A stretch of 45,842 nt of DNA, from contig JAAYSX010000065.1 of the NCBI GenBank assembly GCA_012518255.1, positions 1-45,842 of the forward strand, in the 5' to 3' direction. The translations under genes and the position numbers were made by a program. The DNA is from Candidatus Epulonipiscium sp. GTDB lineage: Bacteria; Bacillota; Clostridia; Lachnospirales; Cellulosilyticaceae. Within the stretch, counting starts at the first letter, position 1; the number at the start of each line of letters is the position of its first letter. Of this stretch, positions 26,663-33,413 are shown piece after piece. Below the pieces are notes generated by a model that searched no databases, had not been told where the DNA came from, and worked only from the letters and a program-made list of their open reading frames with translations.

Positions 26663-26698
26663 GTATAATTTTTACAAGGCTTTGGCATCATATATAAT
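26663..26698 (+). promoter_or_regulatory. dacF promoter region with overlapping sigma-A and sigma-F/G-like elements
   Basis: TTTACA (26671-26676), 16 bp, then TATAAT (26693-26698) form a sigma-A-type promoter. The overlapping GTATA (26663-26667), 18 bp, then CATCATA (26686-26692) fit the forespore sigma-G pattern (GnATR ... CATnnTA). In Bacillus subtilis dacF is a forespore gene, which makes the second reading plausible. The choice between them is inference. Confidence 0.55.
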
Positions 26699-26740
26699 AT
26701 GCAGCTTATAAAATGAATTGTTTAAGGAGGCAATATTATT

Positions 26741-27916
26741 ATGAGGCGAAGCAAGAAGTTTATATCTAGATTATTAGTGATATGTATTATTACATCATGT
26801 TTTACAAGTAGTTTATATGCTGATACAAGTAACAAGGATTTTCAGTCAAAGAGTTATGTGTTAATGGAGGCTAGCACAGGTAAAGTTTTACTTGAACATA
26901 ATTCTAAAGAGCAGCTACCACCAGCAAGTATTACCAAGGTTATGACCATGCTTTTAATCTATGAGGCTGTTGAAAATGGCAGCATTTCATGGGATGATGA
27001 AGTTAGCATAAGCGAGCATGCTGCAAGTATGGGAGGTTCCCAGGTATTTATGGAGCCAGGCGAAATACAAACAGTAAGTGAGTTATTGAAGTGCATAGCT
27101 ATTGCATCAGCCAATGATGCCGCCGTTGCAATGGGAGAGTATATAGCCGGGAGTGTAGATGCCTTTGCAGACCTAATGAACGAAAGAGCTAAGGAGTTAG
27201 GGATGGAAGATACCGTTTTTAAGAATCCTTGTGGTCTTCATAAGGAAGGTCATGTATCCACAGCTTATGATATTGCCCTACTATCCAGGGAACTTATAAA
27301 TAACTTTCCTGAATCTAGTGAAATACTAACAATATGGATGGATAGCATTACCCATAAGACTAGACGTGGGGAAAGTGAGTTTGGCCTTACAAATACTAAC
27401 AGGTTAATTAAGGCATATAGCGGAATAACAGGGCTAAAGACAGGATATACATCCCAATCTAAACACTGTATGAGTGCTACAGCAAATCGTAATGATATGG
27501 ATTTAATAGCAGTTGTACTTGCAGCGCCAGATTCCAAAACTAGGTTCAAAGAAGCAGCCCAGCTACTAGATTATGGATTTGCTAATTATGCAGTTAAGAA
27601 AGGGCATGATCCAGATGAAGTTTTAGGTCAGGCCCAGGTTTTTAAGGGAGACAAGGAGCGGGTTGAATACACAGTTAAGGGCCAGATAAATATCCTCCTC
27701 CCCAAGGATAAATCTAATCAGGAGATAAGCCATAATATTGTTATAAATCCTAACCTAACAGCCCCTATTAAGAAGGGTGACAGTATCGGCAATATAAGAT
27801 ACTCTATAGATCAAAAAGACCTAGGTGAAGTCCCTCTAGTTGCAGCCTATGATGTTAATAAGGCTAAATATAAGCATACAGTCAAATACATTTTCAAAAA
27901 CTACTTTAAAATATAA
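26741..27916 (+). CDS. dacF: D-alanyl-D-alanine carboxypeptidase (DacF-type, PBP5 family)
   Basis: This 391-residue exported serine peptidase trims the terminal D-Ala from peptidoglycan stem peptides. An N-terminal signal peptide (about 1-27) is followed by the peptidase S11 domain with S63-x-x-K66 ('PASITKVMTM'), S123-A-N125 and K233-T-G235, then a PBP5 C-terminal domain (about 285-380). AAGGAGG precedes the ATG. Its position directly before the dipicolinate synthase genes and the possible forespore promoter favour a sporulation-cortex role over a vegetative DacA role, but sequence alone cannot decide. Confidence 0.93.
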   Translation: MRRSKKFISRLLVICIITSCFTSSLYADTSNKDFQSKSYVLMEASTGKVLLEHNSKEQLPPASITKVMTMLLIYEAVENGSISWDDEVSISEHAASMGGSQVFMEPGEIQTVSELLKCIAIASANDAAVAMGEYIAGSVDAFADLMNERAKELGMEDTVFKNPCGLHKEGHVSTAYDIALLSRELINNFPESSEILTIWMDSITHKTRRGESEFGLTNTNRLIKAYSGITGLKTGYTSQSKHCMSATANRNDMDLIAVVLAAPDSKTRFKEAAQLLDYGFANYAVKKGHDPDEVLGQAQVFKGDKERVEYTVKGQINILLPKDKSNQEISHNIVINPNLTAPIKKGDSIGNIRYSIDQKDLGEVPLVAAYDVNKAKYKHTVKYIFKNYFKI

Positions 27917-27922
27917 ATATTT

Positions 27923-27955
27923 AATAAGGTCCACCAAATTATGGTGGGCCTTATT
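27923..27955 (+). terminator. Intrinsic terminator after dacF
   Basis: AATAAGGTCCACC (27923-27935) pairs with GGTGGGCCTTATT (27943-27955), with one G-T wobble, and is followed by a T-rich stretch. Confidence 0.9.
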
Positions 27956-28012
27956 TGTTTGCTTTTATATAAAAATAACCTACTAAAGATATATGTACAG
28001 GCATGAACAAGC

Positions 28013-28039
28013 ACAAAAAAGCGCCAAATTCATACAGTA
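28013..28039 (+). promoter_or_regulatory. Sigma-K-like promoter of dpaAB
   Basis: CATACAGTA (28031-28039) matches the sigma-K -10 CATAnnnTA exactly, with the -35 AC at 28013-28014, 16 bp upstream. In Bacillus subtilis the spoVF (dpaAB) operon is transcribed by sigma-K in the mother cell. No sigma-A promoter is seen here. Confidence 0.7.
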
Positions 28040-28077
28040 TACTATCCAATGTTCCATTTAAATAAGGAGGTGAAAGG

Positions 28078-28962
28078 ATGAAGTTCGAAAAAATTTCTTT
28101 TTCTGTTATTGGGGGGGACCAAAGGCAGATAAAACTCTGTGATTATTTAATAAGTCATGGTTATAGGGTTAATATATTTGGCTTTTCTAATGTAGAGGTT
28201 AATCCACTAGTCAAAAAGTCAGAGACACTGGAAGAAGCTATAAAGTATTCCAATATTATTATAGGGCCAATACCATGTTCCCAAAATGATAGGGATTTGT
28301 TTGCTAAATATTATGGAGGTAAAGTTAAGGTTGAGGATATCTTTAAGGTAATGAATAAACATCAAATATTTATGGCTGGAAGGCTAACAGATAAAATACA
28401 AAAAAACCTAACTGAATATGGCATAACCTATATAGACCTTTTGGAAAGGGAAGATATGGCAGTACGTAATGCCATACCTACTGCAGAAGGAGCAATACAA
28501 TATGCCATGGAAAATAGCGATATCACACTACATGGTAGCAAGTGCATGGTTCTGGGTTTTGGAAGGTGCGGAAAGGTCCTAGCCCATATGTTAAAAGGAA
28601 TAGGGGCAGACCTGAGTGTAGAAGCACGTTCCCTACAAGATCTTGCCTATATAGAAAGCTATGGATATAAGCCTGTTCCACTTGGGGAGCTAACTAGCTA
28701 TATTGACCAATATGATTTTATATTTAATACTATACCATCCCTGATTTTAGATAGTAAAAGACTAATAAAAATGAAAGAGGATTGTTTAATAATCGAACTT
28801 GCATCTAAGCCTGGTGGGGTAGATTTGGAAACTGCAAATAAACTAGGCATAAAAGTTATTGATGGACAAAGCCTACCAGGTAAGGTAGCTGCTAGAACAG
28901 CTGCAAAGATTATATTTGATACCATACTAAATGCCTATAGCGATTTGGGGGTTATATTATGA
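28078..28962 (+). CDS. dpaA: Dipicolinate synthase subunit A
   Basis: DpaA (294 residues) is the NAD(P)-dependent subunit that, with DpaB, converts 4-hydroxy-tetrahydrodipicolinate to dipicolinic acid in the mother cell. It has a Rossmann motif 'VLGFGRCGK' (158-166), the family 'AVRNAIPTAEGAIQYA' segment and 'ELASKPGGVD'. AAGGAGGTG lies just upstream of the ATG. It overlaps dpaB by 4 bp (ATGA), indicating coupled translation. The presence of DpaAB, rather than reliance on an EtfA substitute, distinguishes this organism from Clostridium species that lack SpoVF. Confidence 0.96.
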   Translation: MKFEKISFSVIGGDQRQIKLCDYLISHGYRVNIFGFSNVEVNPLVKKSETLEEAIKYSNIIIGPIPCSQNDRDLFAKYYGGKVKVEDIFKVMNKHQIFMAGRLTDKIQKNLTEYGITYIDLLEREDMAVRNAIPTAEGAIQYAMENSDITLHGSKCMVLGFGRCGKVLAHMLKGIGADLSVEARSLQDLAYIESYGYKPVPLGELTSYIDQYDFIFNTIPSLILDSKRLIKMKEDCLIIELASKPGGVDLETANKLGIKVIDGQSLPGKVAARTAAKIIFDTILNAYSDLGVIL

Positions 28963-29528
28963 ATTTAAAGGGAATCAAACTAGGTGTAGCCCTTTGCGGA
29001 TCTTACTGCACCTATGATTTGGTTTTTAAAGAGTTGGAAAAATTAGTAGAAGAGGGTATTGAAATTTACCCAATAATGTCTGAAAATGCATATGTAACAG
29101 ATACAAGATTTGGTAGTGCAAAATCATTTATTTCTCGCCTAGAAAAAATTTCGGGTAGGAAGGTTATTCATACAATTGTAGATGCAGAGCCGTTAGGACC
29201 TAAGAACCTAATAGATGGATTATTAATATCACCTTGTACAGGAAACACCCTAGCAAAACTATCATGTGCCATAACGGATACCAGCGTGACCATGGCAGCT
29301 AAAGGCTTAATGCGTAATCATAAGCCTATTATTATAGCCCTAGCCACAAATGATGGACTAGGTTTAAACTTTAAAAATATAGCAACCCTTAGTAACTATA
29401 ATAATATTTATTTTGTGCCATTTAGCCAGGATGCTCCTGTTAAAAAGCCTAATTCCTTAGTTGCACATATGGAATCAATTCCTGAAACTGTAAAAAGGGT
29501 AATGGGGACTGACCCCCAACAATTCTGA
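28959..29528 (+). CDS. dpaB: Dipicolinate synthase subunit B
   Basis: DpaB (189 residues) is a flavoprotein-fold partner of DpaA. The N-terminal 'KLGVALCGSYCTYDLVFKEL', 'YPIMSENAY' and 'SPCTGNTLAKLSCAITDTSV' are typical of SpoVFB. It follows dpaA with an ATGA overlap. The final eight or so codons (MGTDPQQF and stop) lie inside a dispersed repeat (29502-29535) that recurs at 32306-32338, so the C-terminus has probably been replaced or extended by a mobile repeat insertion; the body of the protein is intact. Confidence 0.95.
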   Translation: MNLKGIKLGVALCGSYCTYDLVFKELEKLVEEGIEIYPIMSENAYVTDTRFGSAKSFISRLEKISGRKVIHTIVDAEPLGPKNLIDGLLISPCTGNTLAKLSCAITDTSVTMAAKGLMRNHKPIIIALATNDGLGLNFKNIATLSNYNNIYFVPFSQDAPVKKPNSLVAHMESIPETVKRVMGTDPQQF

Positions 29529-29535
29529 CAACTTA
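29502..29535 (+). repeat. Dispersed repeat, copy 1 (at dpaB 3' end)
   Basis: This copy begins with ATGGGGACTGACCCCC, followed by AACAATTCTGACAA and CTTA. Copy 2 at 32306-32338 differs by one C and one T/C change. The GGGG...CCCC core can form a short hairpin. It resembles the short repeats often linked to REP-associated (RAYT) transposases, but no transposase is in the window. Confidence 0.8.
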
Positions 29536-29565
29536 GGATAATAATAAAGAGGTACTACTTGATTT

Positions 29566-29748
29566 TGGTATATTCTCTATGTTAAGATTTATTAGACGGC
29601 ATCTTTTAAGAGCTGTACACCATGCTTATAACAAATCTATAAATATCTGCTTGGATCCAAGGACTAAGACAGAGCCAATAAGTTTGAATATATTCAGGCC
29701 TTTTTGCTCTGCGCAAAAAGGCTTTTTTTCGTACTAAGGAGGATAGAT
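29566..29748 (+). promoter_or_regulatory. Leader of panBCD with hairpin and terminator
   Basis: An extended -10 TGGTATATT (29566-29574) could start transcription near 29581. The leader then has a hairpin, ACGGC/GCTGT (29596-29600 and 29612-29616) plus TCT/AGA, with a bulged A at 29601. A strong intrinsic terminator follows (29698-29729) directly before the panB ribosome site. This fits conditional termination; an RNA called the pan motif, with bulged adenines, is known upstream of panBCD in Firmicutes, but I cannot verify a match. Confidence 0.5.
29698..29729 (+). terminator. Intrinsic terminator upstream of panB
   Basis: GCCTTTTTGC (29698-29707) pairs with GCAAAAAGGC (29713-29722) around TCTGC, followed by seven T residues. 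It either ends the dpaAB transcript or acts as an attenuator for panBCD. Confidence 0.93.
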
Positions 29749-30549
29749 ATGAAGAAAAATACTATAAATACTTTTTTACAAATGAAAGAAAATAGTGATA
29801 AAATTACCATGCTTACAGCCTATGATTATTCCACTGCCAAGTTACTTGATAGGGCTGGAATAAACTCAATACTTGTTGGAGATTCTTTAGGCATGGTCAT
29901 GCTAGGTTATGAGGATACCTTGCAAGTTACAGTTGATGATATTATCCATCACTGTAAAGCGGTTTCTCGGGGTTCTAGTAATGCTTTAATTGTTGCAGAT
30001 ATGCCCTTCCTTTCTTATCACGCAAGTATAGAAGATACAATTAAGAATGGTGGCCGCATTATTCAGGAAGGAAAGGCACATTGTCTTAAGCTTGAGGGTG
30101 GACGCAATATTATAGATAAGGTAGAAGCCCTAATAATGGCCCAGATACCTGTTATGGGGCATATAGGTCTAACTCCCCAATCCGTTAATATGATGGGTGG
30201 ATTTACTATCCAGGGAAGGGAGGAGGATAAGGCAAAACAAATTATGGAAGATGCCCTATTATTAGAAAAAGCAGGGGTTTTTGCAATAGTACTTGAAGGC
30301 ATTCCAGGAAAACTAGCAAAGAGTATTACAGAGGAATTAACAATTCCCACTATAGGCATAGGTGCAGGTAAAGATTGTGATGGGCAGGTGTTAGTCACTA
30401 ATGATATGCTTGGAATTTTTCAAGATTTTACACCTAAATTTGTTAAACAATATGCTAACTTAAAAGATGAAATAGATAGCAGTGTTAGAAGCTACATTAA
30501 AGATGTTAAAGATATGTCCTTTCCCCAAGAAAAACATACATTTAAATAG
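29749..30549 (+). CDS. panB: 3-methyl-2-oxobutanoate hydroxymethyltransferase
   Basis: PanB (266 residues) transfers a hydroxymethyl group from 5,10-methylene-THF to ketoisovalerate, the first committed step to pantothenate. '[18 protein letters not shown]', '[16 protein letters not shown]', 'VADMPFLSY' and '[14 protein letters not shown]' are canonical. The start ATG at 29749 follows AAGGAGG (29737-29743); the longer frame upstream runs through the terminator and is not coding. It leads the panB-panC-panD operon. The folate donor is supplied by the fhs/folD pathway encoded later in the window. Confidence 0.97.
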   Translation: MKKNTINTFLQMKENSDKITMLTAYDYSTAKLLDRAGINSILVGDSLGMVMLGYEDTLQVTVDDIIHHCKAVSRGSSNALIVADMPFLSYHASIEDTIKNGGRIIQEGKAHCLKLEGGRNIIDKVEALIMAQIPVMGHIGLTPQSVNMMGGFTIQGREEDKAKQIMEDALLLEKAGVFAIVLEGIPGKLAKSITEELTIPTIGIGAGKDCDGQVLVTNDMLGIFQDFTPKFVKQYANLKDEIDSSVRSYIKDVKDMSFPQEKHTFK

Positions 30550-30560
30550 GAGTTGATTAT

Positions 30561-31406
30561 ATGATAATTAGTAAGGTGGCAGATCTAAGGCAGGAACTAA
30601 AGTCCAAGGATCCAGGCGCAAAAGTAGGCCTAGTTCCTACGATGGGATATTTACATAGGGGGCATCTTTCTTTAATAGAAAGGGCAAGAGCCGAAAATGA
30701 TATTGTAGTCCTAAGTATTTTTGTAAATCCAACTCAGTTTGCACCTAATGAAGATTTTGATAGCTACCCAAGGGATTTAGAAAAGGATTGCAAACTAGCT
30801 TATCAAAGTGGAGCCAACTATATATTTGCGCCATCTGATAAGGAGATGTATGGGGCAAACTATTCAACCTATGTTAATGTGGATGGTAATATAAGCAGGG
30901 GACTTTGTGGTAAATCCCGCCCTAATCATTTTAGGGGTGTAACAACAATAGTTAGCAAGCTTTTTAATATTGTAAACCCTAGTAATGCCTACTTTGGTAT
31001 GAAGGATGCCCAACAACTTAGTATTATTAATAGGATGGTTAAGGATCTAAACTATAATATAAATATAGTTCCTTGCCCTATTGTAAGAGATGAAAACGGT
31101 CTTGCCCTTAGTTCTAGGAACGCCTATCTAACAGATGAGGCTAAAAAGCAGGCCCTTATTTTATCTAGGTCATTAAAAGAAGCTAAAACCCTATATCTAG
31201 AAGGAGAAAATAATGCCCAAGAACTAAAAAGATATATTAGGGGCAAGATTAATTCTATGAGCCTGGCCAAAATAGATTATGTGGAAATAGTAGACCAAGA
31301 AACACTAGAAAATATAGATTATATAAATCGTCCAAGCATTATAGCTTTGGCAGTTTATTTTGGTAAGAGTAGACTATTAGACAATATTGTACTGGAGGAT
31401 AAATAA
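30561..31406 (+). CDS. panC: Pantothenate synthetase (pantoate-beta-alanine ligase)
   Basis: PanC (281 residues) condenses pantoate and beta-alanine with ATP. It has the HIGH-like '[14 protein letters not shown]', '[20 protein letters not shown]', '[20 protein letters not shown]' and '[11 protein letters not shown]'. AGGAG precedes the ATG, 11 bp after panB. Its stop overlaps the panD start (TAATG at 31404-31408), so the two are translationally coupled. Confidence 0.97.
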   Translation: MIISKVADLRQELKSKDPGAKVGLVPTMGYLHRGHLSLIERARAENDIVVLSIFVNPTQFAPNEDFDSYPRDLEKDCKLAYQSGANYIFAPSDKEMYGANYSTYVNVDGNISRGLCGKSRPNHFRGVTTIVSKLFNIVNPSNAYFGMKDAQQLSIINRMVKDLNYNINIVPCPIVRDENGLALSSRNAYLTDEAKKQALILSRSLKEAKTLYLEGENNAQELKRYIRGKINSMSLAKIDYVEIVDQETLENIDYINRPSIIALAVYFGKSRLLDNIVLEDK

Positions 31407-31762
31407 TGTATCTAACAATGTTAAGGGCAAAAATTCACAGGGCAAGGGTTACAGATGCTAATCTGGACTACATTGGAAGTATAACAATAGATGGTGAGCT
31501 CCTAGAAGAATCCGGTATACTAGAAGGTGAAATGGTTTATATAGTAAACAATAATAATGGGGCCCGGCTCCAAACTTATGTAATAGAAGGACCAAAAAAT
31601 AGTGGCATTATATGCTTAAATGGTGCCGCTGCCCGTCTTGCCCAGCCAAATGATATTATAATCATTATGGCATATGCTATAGTAGATATAGATGAGGCAC
31701 CAAGATTAAATAGCAAGGTCCTAATACTTAATGAAGAAAACAAAATCCATGAAATCATATAG
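31406..31762 (+). CDS. panD: Aspartate 1-decarboxylase precursor
   Basis: PanD (118 residues) makes beta-alanine from aspartate. It is a pyruvoyl enzyme, self-cleaved at G24-S25 in 'DYIGSITID'; K9 and '[20 protein letters not shown]' are also conserved. This completes the pantothenate set panBCD. The last codons (NKIHEII and stop) lie in the left arm of the downstream terminator, a very compact arrangement. Confidence 0.96.
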   Translation: MYLTMLRAKIHRARVTDANLDYIGSITIDGELLEESGILEGEMVYIVNNNNGARLQTYVIEGPKNSGIICLNGAAARLAQPNDIIIIMAYAIVDIDEAPRLNSKVLILNEENKIHEII

Positions 31763-31776
31763 ATTTCATGGATTTT
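31742..31776. terminator. Terminator overlapping the panD 3' end
   Basis: AAAATCCATGAAATC (31742-31756) pairs perfectly with GATTTCATGGATTTT (31762-31776) around ATATA. The left arm is coding for the PanD C-terminus. The stem is A/T-flanked on both sides and may also terminate the oppositely oriented coat genes. Confidence 0.9.
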
Positions 31777-31792
31777 GTTCTTATCTTATTTG

Positions 31793-32041
31793 TTATCCCA
31801 TAGATAATTCAGATTTAACTGAGCTAATCTCATCTTGAGGAGCTGGTGCAGCTGGTTTATAATAACCCTTTTGCTTTGCAACTTGGTAAATTTTATATTG
31901 TCTTTGTTCGTCTTCATCCCTCATTTGCTGAAAAAACTGTCTTAACTGAGGATTATCAGTTTGGGCTATTGTAGTAGCATAACCAGATAAACTACCATTA
32001 ATCATGCTTAAATAATCATTCATTATATCTTTTTCAGTCAT
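31793..32041 (-). CDS. CotF-like spore coat protein
   Basis: This 82-residue protein has the CotF-type helix ('EKDIMNDYLSMINGSLSGYA' and 'NPQLRQFFQQMRDEDEQRQY') followed by 'YQVAKQKGYYKPA'. Such small proteins are spore coat components or assembly factors in Clostridia. The minus-strand ATG has AGGAGG upstream. It lies 10 bp after the other small coat gene, suggesting one transcript. The assignment is from family resemblance, so the exact coat role is unknown. Confidence 0.82.
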   Translation of the reverse strand: MTEKDIMNDYLSMINGSLSGYATTIAQTDNPQLRQFFQQMRDEDEQRQYKIYQVAKQKGYYKPAAPAPQDEISSVKSELSMG

Positions 32042-32051
32042 TTTATGCCTC

Positions 32052-32237
32052 CTAGTTTAAAAAAGTCATTAGTTTTTCTTTGTTATTCTTAGCGTCTTGT
32101 GCATCACCTTTTAGCATTTGCTGAATTTGAGGATCATTACATTGCTGGGAAAGTGATTCCAGCTTATTTACAATAGTGCCATGAGCCCCAACCATATGCC
32201 TAATATGCTGCAGTTCTAATTGATTTAAATTTGACAT
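32052..32237 (-). CDS. Small CotF-related/hypothetical spore protein
   Basis: This 61-residue protein begins MSNLNQLELQHIRHMVGAHG and is all-helical. It resembles the N-terminal part of CotF-family proteins and is paired with the 82-residue coat protein. The start at 32237 was chosen because AAAGGAGTG lies about 6 bp upstream on the minus strand. A longer frame from 32288 would add 17 residues without a ribosome site. Together the two small proteins may be the two halves of a CotF-type coat component. Confidence 0.75.
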   Translation of the reverse strand: MSNLNQLELQHIRHMVGAHGTIVNKLESLSQQCNDPQIQQMLKGDAQDAKNNKEKLMTFLN

Positions 32238-32305
32238 AATAACACTCCTTTTTATATAAATTTCTTGTTCAAATGTATTATTGCACAAGAAGAATTTTTT
32301 TATTC

Positions 32306-32338
32306 ATGGGGACTGACCCCAACAATTCTGACAATTTA
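32306..32338 (+). repeat. Dispersed repeat, copy 2
   Basis: This near-identical copy of 29502-29535 lies in the space between the coat genes and tepA. Orientation is the same as copy 1, and the distance is about 2.8 kb. One C fewer and one T/C difference are seen. Confidence 0.8.
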
Positions 32339-32409
32339 AAAAGGTATTAAAACCCCTTCTTTCTTCCATACTAATATAGATAAATATATAGGAGAAAAGA
32401 GGTTTTTAA

Positions 32410-33108
32410 ATGGAAAAAAACAATGATACAGTTAAGGATTATACAGAAACAATTAAGGAATTTGGGCAAATGCCCATGCCAGAAGATGAGCTTTTTGAAA
32501 GTCCCATTCATTGCATACAAATTATAGGGCAAATCGAAGGACATGTAATGCTACCACCACAAAACAAAACTACCAAGTATGAACATATTATACCCCAAGT
32601 AATAGCACTAATTGAAAACCCAAAGGTTAAGGGTTTTTTACTAGTTTTAAATGCTGTTGGTGGGGATGTAGAGGCTGGTCTTGCATTAGCCGAACTTTTA
32701 ACTTCGGTAGGTAAGCCTGTAGTATCCCTTGTTCTTGGTGGTGCCCATTCTATTGCTGTTCCCCTTGCAGTAGCAGCAGATTATTCCTTCATTACTCCTA
32801 GTGCAACTATGACTATACATCCAGTGCGTATGAGTGGTACAGTTATAGGGGTTGCCCAAACCTTTGAGTTTTTTGATAAAATGCAGGATAGGATTATAGC
32901 CTTTGTATCCAATCATTCTAATATTTCACAGGAAAGATTTAAGGATCTTATGCTAGATACAGGCAAGCTTGCAAAGGATGTTGGAACTATATTAATAGGC
33001 GAGCAGGCAGTAGAAGAGAAACTCATTGATGAAGTAGGCGGAATAAAACAGGCAATGGATAAACTTTATGAACTTATAGAACAAGACAAAAGTGAAGGTG
33101 ATGAATGA
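32410..33108 (+). CDS. tepA: TepA-type ClpP-fold serine protease
   Basis: This 232-residue protein has the ClpP/crotonase fold. It contains 'GGDVEAGLALAELLTSVGKP', the catalytic serine motif 'GGAHSIAVPLA' and the histidine in 'ATMTIHPVRMSG'. In Bacillus TepA (YmfB) is linked to protein translocation and to small acid-soluble spore protein degradation. The order tepA-ylzJ-spoIIIE is the same as in Bacillus, supporting the assignment. The start ATG is preceded by a weak GGAG/GAGG site. Its stop overlaps the ylzJ start. Confidence 0.9.
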   Translation: MEKNNDTVKDYTETIKEFGQMPMPEDELFESPIHCIQIIGQIEGHVMLPPQNKTTKYEHIIPQVIALIENPKVKGFLLVLNAVGGDVEAGLALAELLTSVGKPVVSLVLGGAHSIAVPLAVAADYSFITPSATMTIHPVRMSGTVIGVAQTFEFFDKMQDRIIAFVSNHSNISQERFKDLMLDTGKLAKDVGTILIGEQAVEEKLIDEVGGIKQAMDKLYELIEQDKSEGDE

Positions 33109-33338
33109 TGTTCTACTCAATATTACCCATAGATGATAAGCAGAACCAGCAAATAGAATACCAAGAAGTAATCTATAAAAATCAGCTACTACTTACAAGG
33201 ACCATAAATGGAACTCAGACTATAGAAAGATTATATTCCACAAATCCAGAGGATTTTTTAAATCCTGACTTCCAGCCAGGTACAATACTGGAAAATCCAC
33301 TTATCAACAGTCAAAAAAGATGTTATAATAAGTATTAA
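33105..33338 (+). CDS. ylzJ: YlzJ-like small protein
   Basis: This 77-residue protein resembles YlzJ, a short protein of unknown function ('MFYSILPIDD' start). It starts inside the last codons of tepA, either at 33105 or 33108 (two adjacent ATGs). Its place between tepA and spoIIIE is conserved in Firmicutes. No domain, membrane segment or metal site is visible. Confidence 0.8.
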   Translation: MMFYSILPIDDKQNQQIEYQEVIYKNQLLLTRTINGTQTIERLYSTNPEDFLNPDFQPGTILENPLINSQKRCYNKY

Positions 33339-33370
33339 GCTATGTGTTAGCGTAATGCTAACACATTTTA
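33324..33370 (+). terminator. Terminator before spoIIIE, preceded by a -10-like element
   Basis: ATGTGTTAGC (33342-33351) pairs with GCTAACACAT (33357-33366) around GTAAT, with Ts after. Just upstream, TGTTATAAT (33321-33329) with TTATCA (33301-33306) looks like a promoter whose transcript would begin with this hairpin. Whether it ends the tepA transcript or stabilises a spoIIIE mRNA 5' end is undecided. Confidence 0.75.
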
Positions 33371-33413
33371 AATTGCAAATGAAAAGAAAATTGCAAAGAA
33401 AAGAGGGTGTTAA

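Noticed and set aside
29581-29748. T-box riboswitch before panB
   Set aside because: No T-box sequence or specifier loop could be recognised; only a hairpin and terminator.
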